Positions 40,707 through 48,272 of a stretch of 64,000 nucleotides of DNA are shown piece after piece (the stretch's first letter is position 1; each line of letters begins with the position of its first letter). The notes below the pieces were generated by a model. That model searched no databases and was not told where the DNA came from. It was given only the letters and a program-made list of their open reading frames with translations. The stretch comes from Verrucomicrobiota bacterium (GTDB taxonomy: Bacteria > Verrucomicrobiota > Verrucomicrobiia > Verrucomicrobiales > DEV007). Made by a program: the position numbers and the translations under genes. The DNA lies in the NCBI GenBank assembly GCA_020630975.1, contig JAHDID010000001.1, positions 311,000 through 374,999 on the forward strand, given 5' to 3'.

Positions 40707-43049
40707 CTACGAGGCATCTCCCCTACGCTTCTGAAATGGTGCCGAGTGGATCACAGCTTTGATCAGCGTCTGCATCCGATCGTCGCCACTCTCCATGGTC
40801 TCGACCAGCTGGTTCAGCGTCACGGCATCGTAGTACTCCACGCCACGGCCTAGCCCATAGATGAGCAGTTTTTCTGCCAGACAGCGGTAAAAATCCTGCC
40901 TCCGATCGGTGGCCAGTATGTGGGCTAGGTCCCTGGCATTGCCAAAGGTCTCACCTGTCACTAGCTGGCCCTGTGCCTCGATCTTTCGTTTATTCTCTTC
41001 GTCGCGCCAGGTGCCGATGGCGGTGAAGTTTTCCAGCGCCAGACCGATGGGGTCCATGCGCGCGTGGCAGGAGGCACAGACCTTGTTCTCGCGGTGTACC
41101 TCCATCAGCTGGCGCATGGTCAGGTCGCGGTTTTTGCTCTCTTTTGAGGCCGCTTCCAGAGTCGGCACATTCGGTGGGGCCGGTGGCGCTGGAGTGGCTA
41201 GCAGATTCTCCAGCACGAAGAGGCCTCGCTTCACCGGCGAGGTGCGAGTGGGATTGCTGGTGACCACTAGGAATCCGCCACTCCCCAATATCCCGCCCCG
41301 CGGACTGTCGGCTGGCAGGTCGATGCGGCGCATGTCTTTGCCCTTTATACCTTCAATACCGTAGCTGAAAGCCAGCGGCTCATTGATGAAGGTGTAGTCG
41401 GCGGTGAGAAACTCCGTGACTGGGCGATTCTCCTTTAGGATGTGGCCGAATAAGCTGTGCAGCTCGTGCCTCATCGCCTTCCTGATGTCGTAGGTGAAAT
41501 AGCTTTTGGCCTTATTGTAATCGTGAATATCCAGCGCTCGCGAAGGCGAGACTTGGGCATTCATGATGTCGCGAGTCTGTAGCCATTGGCCGACAAAATT
41601 TTCGACAAAGCGCTGGGTCTTATTGTCTGCCAGCATGCGGTCGAGCTGACTATCGAGTTGCTGGCGCAGTTGGCCTTTTTCAGCCAGCTCCATCAGCTCT
41701 TGGTCGGGGCACGACGACCAGAGGAAGTACGACAGCCGCGAGGCCAGCGCGTACTCATCGATCGGCACGATTTTGCCTGGGTTATTTGGTTCCGGCTGGT
41801 TCTCCGAGCGAAAGATGAAGCCCGGCGAGGCGAGCATGGCCGTCATACACTGGGCAAAGGCCGCCTCGTAGCCGAGGCCACTGCCCCGTAGGCCTTTATA
41901 CATATCGATCAATCGCCGCCGCTGCTCCGCGGTGAGAGGCCGTCGCATTAGGCGTTTGCCCCAGTAGTCGATCAGCCACGTGGCACTATTGCTCTGGTCG
42001 ACCTCTGTCTCAGGGCGCTTACCATTTACAAAGATCTTTTTGTAGTGGCTCGGGTAGACCTTGTGACTACCATCCAGTGGGCCGAATGCCTCAAAGACAC
42101 GCGGCTCCAGCTCCAGCGGCTTTTGGCCTCCGCCGGGTTTATTCTTTGGCACCACCTCCAGCGTCAGCCGGTGGTTACCCTGTGTCACATGGACTTTCTT
42201 CGAGATCGTCGTCCACGAGGAGTCACCCCAGGCCAGGTATTTCCGAGCGATCTCTTTATCATCCAACCGGACGATGGCGATCGCTGTATTATCGGTCTCG
42301 CGCCCGCCATCGGGCAGGCGATAGGTGAACGACATCTGATACTGTCCCGCATGCTCGACTGAGAAATCACGGTCGTGGCGCTCTGGATGATCGAAGCGTA
42401 GACGCTTGCGGTGCTTGCCGCTTTTGCGGTGTTTGAACTGATTCCACCAAAAGTGGGTCTTCGGGATCACTGGCTCGGTCACCACCACCTGCGATACGAT
42501 ATCCTGCGCGGCATCGATGTAGCGCTGCGTAACCAGTGGCGACATGCTCAGCACATCGCCGATCGTATCAAAGCCATGGCCGGTATCATCAGCTGGGAAA
42601 AATTCGCCAGTATTGAAGTATATGCCAAAAATGTCCTCAATGGTGTGGCGATACTCGGTGCGATTCAGGCGGCGGACCGTGACTCGCCCCGGATCAGGAT
42701 TTTTCGGGTCCAGGCGAAACACCTGCTGCTCGATCCACGACAGTAGCAGCGCCCGCTCCTCAGGTGTAGGCTTCTGCTTATTCGCCGGCGGCATGATCTC
42801 CGCTCGCACATTCTCCCACAGCGCATGCCAGTGGTGATGATCATCGAAATGCTCGCTCAGTTTCTTAGGATCATACTCATCCATGGCGAAGTCGCCCTTC
42901 TTCGCCCCATCGCCATGGCAGTCGTAGCAGTAGTCCGCTAGGATCGGCTCTATCTGGTCGAAGTACTCCTCATCGCGGCCCGCCTGGCACACCACAGTGG
43001 TGAGCAGCAGTAGCGACAGACTCAGGCAGAATGAACGAAGCGGATTCAT
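40707..43049 (-). CDS. Planctomycete-type cytochrome with DUF1587/1592/1588/1585 domains
   Basis: 780 residues from ATG 43049, which gives a signal peptide (LRSFCLSLSLLLLTTVVCQA). The N-terminal PSD1-like heme motif is ADYCYDCHGDGAKKGDFAMD. DUF1587 follows (VTVRRLNRTEYRHTIEDIF), then DUF1592 (RLSYFLWSSCPDQELMELA), DUF1588 (RGGILGSGGFLVVTSNPTRT) and DUF1585. DUF1588 includes a second CxxCH (VCASCHARMDPIGLALENF). Such proteins are secreted or periplasmic and co-occur with DUF1552 partners; they are thought to work in oxidative breakdown of polymers but are not biochemically defined. Confidence 0.92.
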   Translation of the reverse strand: MNPLRSFCLSLSLLLLTTVVCQAGRDEEYFDQIEPILADYCYDCHGDGAKKGDFAMDEYDPKKLSEHFDDHHHWHALWENVRAEIMPPANKQKPTPEERALLLSWIEQQVFRLDPKNPDPGRVTVRRLNRTEYRHTIEDIFGIYFNTGEFFPADDTGHGFDTIGDVLSMSPLVTQRYIDAAQDIVSQVVVTEPVIPKTHFWWNQFKHRKSGKHRKRLRFDHPERHDRDFSVEHAGQYQMSFTYRLPDGGRETDNTAIAIVRLDDKEIARKYLAWGDSSWTTISKKVHVTQGNHRLTLEVVPKNKPGGGQKPLELEPRVFEAFGPLDGSHKVYPSHYKKIFVNGKRPETEVDQSNSATWLIDYWGKRLMRRPLTAEQRRRLIDMYKGLRGSGLGYEAAFAQCMTAMLASPGFIFRSENQPEPNNPGKIVPIDEYALASRLSYFLWSSCPDQELMELAEKGQLRQQLDSQLDRMLADNKTQRFVENFVGQWLQTRDIMNAQVSPSRALDIHDYNKAKSYFTYDIRKAMRHELHSLFGHILKENRPVTEFLTADYTFINEPLAFSYGIEGIKGKDMRRIDLPADSPRGGILGSGGFLVVTSNPTRTSPVKRGLFVLENLLATPAPPAPPNVPTLEAASKESKNRDLTMRQLMEVHRENKVCASCHARMDPIGLALENFTAIGTWRDEENKRKIEAQGQLVTGETFGNARDLAHILATDRRQDFYRCLAEKLLIYGLGRGVEYYDAVTLNQLVETMESGDDRMQTLIKAVIHSAPFQKRRGDAS

Positions 43050-43131
43050 GAACATCAGTAATAAAGAGGATACGAGACCTCTGCTCTCAAAAGCACCAAA
43101 TACAAGGTCCGCGATGAGAGCTGGGTCGCTC

Positions 43132-43689
43132 CTAATCCTCAATCAAAGCGATTTCGCTAAGGCTCTCCGATCTCAGCTTTCTCAATACCTCTGATAACCC
43201 GCCCACGAATGATGGATGCTCATCTTTTATATAATCGCTCACCTCATAACCATCCCAAGGGCCGAAAGACGCTTTGTAATCAGAAAAGCTCGACTGAATC
43301 TCTCTCCAATCAGCGTAAGGCTTGTTCGAAAGAATGATGTCCTGCTCCGTATAGATCACATGGATACTGCCATCATAAGCCAAGTTATCCGCCCCATTCT
43401 GAGACGCCATTTCCGCAATTTGGCGGTTTTTCAAATCCCCAATCCGAACCGCTGCGATCACCCACACAGGCACCGCGAAAAATGCGATCCCCACTCCCAG
43501 CGAAGTGAGCCATAAAGATACAGAGACATCGCCTGCCAAATCGGAAGGCTCGCTACGCCCCTCCCCCATTTCACGAAAAGCCGATATCATGGAAACCACC
43601 GTGCTACCTAGCCCCAAAACAATAGGCACGAGAAATGCCGCGATGCTCAGACTGCGGACTCGTTTCCAAAATCTAATCTTGTCCTCCAT
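43132..43689 (-). CDS. MotA/TolQ/ExbB-like membrane protein, no partner gene
   Basis: 185 residues. Two hydrophobic segments (about 14-36 and 58-80) surround a loop in the pattern of the TolQ/ExbB pore: VLGLGSTVVSMISAFREMGE, then SDLAGDVSVSLWLTSLGVGI. This resembles the G-x-x-G-T-V-x-G-M-I-x-A-F signature. No TolR/ExbD gene accompanies it, and the cytoplasmic C-terminus (about 100 residues) is unlike ExbB. Membership is by motif resemblance. The 17-mer repeat ends six bases before its ATG. Its 3' end overlaps only the alternative, upstream start of the cytochrome gene. Confidence 0.6.
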   Translation of the reverse strand: MEDKIRFWKRVRSLSIAAFLVPIVLGLGSTVVSMISAFREMGEGRSEPSDLAGDVSVSLWLTSLGVGIAFFAVPVWVIAAVRIGDLKNRQIAEMASQNGADNLAYDGSIHVIYTEQDIILSNKPYADWREIQSSFSDYKASFGPWDGYEVSDYIKDEHPSFVGGLSEVLRKLRSESLSEIALIED

Positions 43690-43695
43690 TTTTAG

Positions 43696-43733
43696 ATTGT
43701 ACCCTATTCAGTGAAAACCGTACCCTATTCAAT
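43696..43733 (-). repeat. Tandem 17-mer element, locus 4 (two copies, 21-bp period)
   Basis: On the minus strand ATTGAATAGGGTACGGT (43733-43717), spacer TTTC, then ACTGAATAGGGTACAAT (43712-43696). TACAAT is followed by six bases and the ATG at 43689, so if TACAAT is a -10 box the mRNA would be leaderless. Confidence 0.82.
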
Positions 43734-43763
43734 TTCACAGTTTTCATGATCCGCCTTGTGCTC

Positions 43764-44107
43764 TTTGCGTGAGGCACCTGAAATGCTCACGGCCACAACC
43801 CATGCACAGAACAGCGAAGGCTCTGCAGAAAGCCGCGCGCAAAGGCGCAACGACGCAAAGCCAAGGTTGTTCAGACGAGTTCAGATCGAAGCGAATTCAA
43901 TTACCCGTAGAGGTGGTTTTCCAACCGCCTTGATATCTACCCACCTTCGAACTCCCCTCTCCAAAAAGACATCTACTACCCAAGCCGAAGCCCATCCGCT
44001 TTGCGTTCTTTGCGGCTTTGCGCGAGGCACCTAAAATGCTCACGGCCGCTACCCATGCACAGTGTAGCAAAGGCTCTGCAGTCCACTCGCTGCACGCTCG
44101 CCGCCAC
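43764..44107. repeat. Direct and inverted repeat cluster in a gene-free gap
   Basis: The gap 43690-44142 holds no gene. Two 65-bp direct repeats (43764-43828 and 44017-44081; AATGCTCACGGCC core) differ at about ten positions. Between them, 43836-43861 and 43998-44024 are inverted arms (CGCGCAAAG...). A GGTGGTT-TTCC-AACCGCC hairpin is at about 43913-43930. At 44083-44107 is a copy of the 25-bp terminal arm of the MITE-like element at 23320, with two mismatches. The cluster looks like accumulated non-autonomous elements. Confidence 0.7.
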
Positions 44108-44142
44108 TTTTCTTCACCCCTCTTCAGAAAAAACTCGATGCC

Positions 44143-45306
44143 CTACCGCCTCAACCTCACTGGCGGACGGAAGGGGTTGATGCCGGCCTCGTTGTAGTAA
44201 AACCAAGTCGTGCCAGCGACTGACTCGGTGGTGGAGGTCTCTTTCGACAGCAGGCAGGCGTAGGGCACACCTAGTTTGTCATCGGTGGGATCGGCATCGA
44301 GAGCCTCGGCGACTCGACGGGTGTGTTGGTGGTAGAAATCAGCTTTCTCCTGATTGCCCAGCATCAGCCAGGCCGAGACCATGCTCTCGGTGCCTTCGGT
44401 CCAGTAGTGCTCACTGCCATGCCACTCGGTATAGCCTACGATACCATCGATGGTCTTGCCATTCAGCGTGTGAGTCCGCTCACGGACCACGAGTTTCTCC
44501 TCGTTTATCCACATATTCGGCTCGACCCAATCGCCCAGAGCCAGCACACCCCAGCAGGCAGCATCGAGATAATAGGCCTGATTCACCCCCGTATCGCGGC
44601 GATAGCCACCAGCGATGCGCTCGCCATCCCATAGCTTAGCTTTGATGAACTGATGGATGCGCATCGCCGTCTGGTAAAAGCTGCGCTCGCCACCCAGGTG
44701 ATAGCGGTAGAGAAAGGCCGACACACAGTCGAGCTGGTGCTCGGTGGAAAAGACCTCGCGCTCGTTATGATTGGTCACCGGCATGTCGGCATCGGCCATG
44801 GAGACAGCGCTGCCTGCCTCGCCAAAGTCATCCAGTGTGTGGCGCTCGATCCAGCGCAGGATATCCTCGGCAAACTTGGCATAGCTGCGGTCATTGGTCT
44901 TAGCCTCGTAGTAATTGATCGCCATCACCAGCCAGGCGTTGGTCGCTGTGGTGCGGTAGCTTTTGTCAGGCCGCCCCGACTCGCCTACCGAAAAGTGGCA
45001 GTACGCCTCGTCGTCACTGGGGCGCTCGGCATGCTCATCGAAGTAATCGATAATCGCCTTGGCCCTAGCCGTATCTTCGCCCCCCGCCTCGGCAAAGGCG
45101 ATAGCCGCCAGAGTCTGGCTATAGAGCCAGTAGCCCGGCTTTTGCGCATAGGACTGTACCAGCCCAGTGTCCTTATTCACCTGCCCCCGCAGCCAGCCGA
45201 TGGGCGTGCCACGATTTGGCTGAGCATAAGATGCAGTCGGGAGAAGGTGAAATAAGCTCCCCACTGCGAACATCCAGAAAGACGCTCTGAAAACAATCCC
45301 TGCCAT
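44143..45306 (-). CDS. Secreted alpha/alpha-toroid (six-hairpin glycosidase-like) protein
   Basis: 387 residues with a signal peptide (FWMFAVGSLFHLLPTASYA). Repeated helical hairpins and aromatic-rich loops (YWLYSQTLAAIAFAEAGGED, TTATNAWLVMAINYYEAKTN, DCVSAFLYRYHLGGERSFYQ, AYYLDAACWGVLALGDWV, EGTESMVSAWLMLGNQEKA) suggest a six-hairpin glycosidase-like barrel. It ends with TTWFYYNEAGINPFRPPVR. No catalytic acid pair can be assigned securely, so it may be a glycoside hydrolase, lyase or epimerase relative. Its stop is 35 bp from the repeat cluster. Confidence 0.65.
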   Translation of the reverse strand: MAGIVFRASFWMFAVGSLFHLLPTASYAQPNRGTPIGWLRGQVNKDTGLVQSYAQKPGYWLYSQTLAAIAFAEAGGEDTARAKAIIDYFDEHAERPSDDEAYCHFSVGESGRPDKSYRTTATNAWLVMAINYYEAKTNDRSYAKFAEDILRWIERHTLDDFGEAGSAVSMADADMPVTNHNEREVFSTEHQLDCVSAFLYRYHLGGERSFYQTAMRIHQFIKAKLWDGERIAGGYRRDTGVNQAYYLDAACWGVLALGDWVEPNMWINEEKLVVRERTHTLNGKTIDGIVGYTEWHGSEHYWTEGTESMVSAWLMLGNQEKADFYHQHTRRVAEALDADPTDDKLGVPYACLLSKETSTTESVAGTTWFYYNEAGINPFRPPVRLRR

Positions 45307-45310
45307 CCGC

Positions 45311-45781
45311 CTAAATACTGTCAGGAAAATCAGGAGCTAGTAAAGAGGTAGCCATCTCGCCAGCTTCACTGAAAAAAGTCAGGGAACTGTCCTCCGCACA
45401 TATCCAAACTTCGCGCGCGCCTCTCTCAAAATACAGCGCTCGTTTCCTATCCATCTCAGTTTCGGTGTTCGAGGGGGATAATACCTCTATACAAAGCTCT
45501 GGTGCCGCCGGAAAGGGAGTAGCAAGCCCATGCTCTTTGTAAAAATCATCTGAGAACCAAACCACATCCGCTACCTTCGTGCCATCGGAGGTGTCGATAG
45601 AGCACTCTGGCAACACCTCTCCATGATCGAAAAAACGCAAGAGAGCCCTAATCAACCGACTCTGCCGAAAACTGTGCTCATTTGAAGCAGGACTCATGAC
45701 AATCTGACCTAGGCCATTCAACTCGATGCGATACTGCAGATCTTTAAGATCTGGATTATCACACACATCTTGCCAGTTCAT
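45311..45781 (-). CDS. Uma2/DUF820 PD-(D/E)XK nuclease-fold protein
   Basis: 156 residues. Family features: IVMSPASNEHSFRQSRLIRA, VADVVWFSDDF, APELCIEVLSPSNTETEMDR with the Glu-x-Leu-Ser-Pro-Ser motif, and KRALYFERGAREVWICAED. Uma2 proteins have a restriction-endonuclease fold and are common in multiple copies in some phyla; their function is unknown. Only four bases separate it from the stop of the upstream toroid gene start region. Upstream lies dyad repeat B. Confidence 0.85.
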   Translation of the reverse strand: MNWQDVCDNPDLKDLQYRIELNGLGQIVMSPASNEHSFRQSRLIRALLRFFDHGEVLPECSIDTSDGTKVADVVWFSDDFYKEHGLATPFPAAPELCIEVLSPSNTETEMDRKRALYFERGAREVWICAEDSSLTFFSEAGEMATSLLAPDFPDSI

Positions 45782-45825
45782 CTGTTCAAATAACCAGATC
45801 CCGCCTCAATAGTCAAGTTGTTATC

Positions 45826-45858
45826 CTATAGGTCATCTAGGCCCAATAGGACCTATAG
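45826..45858 (+). repeat. CTATAGG dyad repeat, copy B
   Basis: CTATAGGTC (45826-45834) and GACCTATAG (45850-45858) are perfect 9-bp arms around 15 bases. Contains AATAGGACCTATAGC. It sits 30 bp after the stop of the coiled-coil gene on the minus strand. Confidence 0.75.
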
Positions 45859-45888
45859 CGTATGCCCAGCCATCTCGAACTCCTCAGC

Positions 45889-46164
45889 CTACGCTTCGCG
45901 GATCTTATCCTTCTCAGCGTCGCGATCGCGCTCTAGCTTGGCCACCTCGCGGCGCTTTTGCTCTTCGAGTTTGGCGATCTCGGCGTAGTGGTGCTCTTCC
46001 TGAGCTTTTTTGATCAGATCACCGAGAAAGAGCTCTTTCTCAGCGATCTTGGCCTTGTACTTCTCGTCGACTTGAGCCAAAGCAGCCTTTTGCTCATCGC
46101 TCAGCACTTTGACCGGTTCATCACCGCCAAAGCGCTCCATCGCTCTCTCGTAGGCACTTTTCAT
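45889..46164 (-). CDS. Small coiled-coil protein
   Basis: 91 residues, almost entirely charged helix: YERAMERFGGDEPVKVLSDE, KAKIAEKELFLGDLIKKAQE and IAKLEEQKRREVAKLERDRD. No signal peptide or known domain. It follows the 208-residue gene by 14 bp on the same strand, so both are likely one operon. Relatives in Verrucomicrobia are likely, but I cannot name a family. Confidence 0.6.
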   Translation of the reverse strand: MKSAYERAMERFGGDEPVKVLSDEQKAALAQVDEKYKAKIAEKELFLGDLIKKAQEEHHYAEIAKLEEQKRREVAKLERDRDAEKDKIREA

Positions 46165-46178
46165 CGCAGCAGATTCAC

Positions 46179-46805
46179 TTATTCAGCAGCGTCGGCATCG
46201 GCCTCAGCCGCGTCGTCTGCAGTGTCCTCTTTTTCAGCAGCTGCTTTTTTCGCAGGTGCTTTCTTTTTGGGAGCCTCTTTTTTCTCCTCCGCCGGAGCCT
46301 CCGCTGCTTCACCCCACTGGAGAGCAGGAGTCGACTCGATCAGATCAGTGATGGCCTGCCAGCCCTCTGGGCGCTGCATCTGGAAAGTATGTAGGTAGAT
46401 CTTTACCTTCTCCCCGTCGTAGTCCTTCAGCATCTGATCGACAGTGGACTTCAGCTTCTTGGCATCCAGCTCGTCTGGAATATCCTCGGCTGCGCCCTCG
46501 CCATCGTGCTCGATCCCCATGCCATCGAGGAAAGTCGTGAGCATGTCGGTGTTGCCTTTGATCAGCCAGAGCTGCAGCACGTTTTCGGCGACCTCCTTGG
46601 AGGCCTTCAGCTTCACGTTTTTCACCATCCAGGCGATCTGCTGAGCGACTGGCTTCTTTTGGACAAAGACAGGGCGCAGCTTGCGATTGGTCGCGAGACC
46701 AGACAGAGCAGCGGCATAGACAGCGCGCTCTTCATCTCTCAGATACTGGAAGACAGAAGCAGCGGACTCTTCTGGCATGTTGGCGAATATTTCGTTGGCT
46801 TTCAT
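46179..46805 (-). CDS. Hypothetical protein with Ala/Lys/Glu-rich tail
   Basis: 208 residues. The N-terminal 150 residues form a helical domain (ANEIFANMPEESAASVFQYL, LATNRKLRPVFVQKKPVAQQ, ENVLQLWLIKGNTDMLTTFL, EGWQAITDLIESTPALQW). The C-terminal ~45 residues are low-complexity (KKEAPKKKAPAKKAA then an acidic run). No signal peptide. Possibly a cytoplasmic nucleoid- or complex-associated protein, but no family is recognised. It is the first gene of a pair with the coiled-coil protein. Confidence 0.58.
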   Translation of the reverse strand: MKANEIFANMPEESAASVFQYLRDEERAVYAAALSGLATNRKLRPVFVQKKPVAQQIAWMVKNVKLKASKEVAENVLQLWLIKGNTDMLTTFLDGMGIEHDGEGAAEDIPDELDAKKLKSTVDQMLKDYDGEKVKIYLHTFQMQRPEGWQAITDLIESTPALQWGEAAEAPAEEKKEAPKKKAPAKKAAAEKEDTADDAAEADADAAE

Positions 46806-46891
46806 GTGAAATGGCAGTGGTATGGAGCAAAGGGCTATGCGGTAGCACTAGGCCACGGCGGCGTCAAATGTCAGTCTCGATCGACGACTTC

Positions 46892-48178
46892 TCAATAAAT
46901 GATTTGCGAGCCTGTCGCCCAGTTGCTGACTTGCTCGATCGCACTGGCCGGACCAGCGATGGAGACCGATAGATTCTCCTGGGTGAAGATCTTCTGTGCC
47001 GAGGCCTGGACGCGAGCCGGAGTCACCGCCTGCAGCTGCTCATAGATACCATCGGGGTCGATCCACTTATCAAAAGAAAGCAGACACTCCCCCGCCCACA
47101 TCATCTGCGAGGAGACACTCTCGAGATGGATCGCGCTCTGCCCCACACAGTAGCTGATCGCCTCGTCCACCTCCTGCTGGCTAGGCGGCTGATGGCACAG
47201 GCTGCCAAAAGTACGCGACAGCGCCGCCAGCGCCTGCGATAGATTATCCGGATCCAGCGCCAGGTAGACCTGTAGCACGCCCGCATCGGCGAAGGAGATC
47301 ACCTCGCTCTGGATCTCATAGCACAGCCCCAGCTGCTCGCGGAGAAACTGAAACATCCGCGAACTCATATTCTCGCCCAAGATCACATTCATGATCTTTT
47401 GCGAAAAGCGATCGGGATCATACCGGTCCCCACAGCGAAAAGAGATCGACAGATGAGCCTGCTCGCGATCGTCCATCTCCTCGTGTCGCATGCCAAATCT
47501 GGCCCCATACGCGGGCTCCACGGCTGCCTGGTCACCAGCTGGCAGATGGGAAAAGGCTCCAGCCACCAGATCGTGGATCTCGCCATGCTCTAGCGCCCCT
47601 GCCACCGAGATGACAGTCTGCTTGCCGCAGTAGTGGCGACGAAAGAAGCCGTCGATCTTCTCACGCGAATGACTCTCGAGACTCTCCAGAGTCCCCGTGA
47701 TGGTGCGCCCCAGCGGGTGCTCGGCGCCCCAGGTCGCCTCGCTGATGAGGTCCTCCAACAGCTGCGCGGGCTGGTCTCTCACCATGCTGATCTCCTCGCC
47801 GATCACGCGTTTTTCCGACTCCAGTTCAGCGGGATCGAATACTGGATTTTGATACATATCGGCCATCACACCCAGCAGCTCGGGAAAAGCGTCCGCTGGA
47901 CTGCGGGTATGATAGCAAGTGTGATCCTCCACCGTGTACGCATCGAGACTCGCACCGAGACGCTCGACCTGGCGCGAGATATCCATGGCACTACGCTCGG
48001 GCGTGCCCTTGAACAAGAGATGCTCCACCAGATGCGCCATACCATGCTCCTCCAGCGACTCATGGCGGCTGCCCACATCGGCCCACACACCCAGCCCGAT
48101 ACTGGCCATGTGCGGCATACGAGTCGTCGCCAGCCGTATGCCATTGGGCAGGCGATGGATCATGGTGTCTGTTTTCAT
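46892..48178 (-). CDS. M16-family zinc peptidase (processing-peptidase-like)
   Basis: 428 residues from ATG 48178; the frame extends upstream but there overlaps opcA on the other strand. The inverted zinc motif HxxEH is GMAHLVEHLLFKGT (His49, Glu52, His53), and the third ligand lies in LESEKRVIGEEISMV. Blocks such as DAYTVEDHTCYHTRSPADAF and LREQLGLCYEIQSEVISFAD are typical of M16B enzymes. No signal peptide, so likely cytoplasmic. Related bacterial enzymes often act as pairs; only one is seen here. Confidence 0.93.
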   Translation of the reverse strand: MKTDTMIHRLPNGIRLATTRMPHMASIGLGVWADVGSRHESLEEHGMAHLVEHLLFKGTPERSAMDISRQVERLGASLDAYTVEDHTCYHTRSPADAFPELLGVMADMYQNPVFDPAELESEKRVIGEEISMVRDQPAQLLEDLISEATWGAEHPLGRTITGTLESLESHSREKIDGFFRRHYCGKQTVISVAGALEHGEIHDLVAGAFSHLPAGDQAAVEPAYGARFGMRHEEMDDREQAHLSISFRCGDRYDPDRFSQKIMNVILGENMSSRMFQFLREQLGLCYEIQSEVISFADAGVLQVYLALDPDNLSQALAALSRTFGSLCHQPPSQQEVDEAISYCVGQSAIHLESVSSQMMWAGECLLSFDKWIDPDGIYEQLQAVTPARVQASAQKIFTQENLSVSIAGPASAIEQVSNWATGSQIIY

Positions 48179-48255
48179 CGGCAGGTAGAAAGGAAAAGAA
48201 AATCCGAGGGGCGGCGAAACGTAACACCACCCCGTGCTATCATCGCGATAAATTG

Positions 48256-48264
48256 TGCTATAAT
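48256..48264 (+). promoter_or_regulatory. Extended -10 promoter of opcA
   Basis: TGCTATAAT fits TGnTATAAT exactly. Transcription would begin about seven bases on, at 48271-48272, directly at the ATG (48273), predicting a leaderless mRNA. No -35 match is seen at 16-18 bp upstream, which extended -10 promoters can tolerate. Confidence 0.6.
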
Positions 48265-48272
48265 TGCTCACC

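Noticed and set aside
40523..40717. Short minus-strand frame with a repeated peptide around 40582-40677
   Set aside because: The repetition comes from the 48-bp tandem duplication; it overlaps the start of the DUF1552 gene and has no start context.
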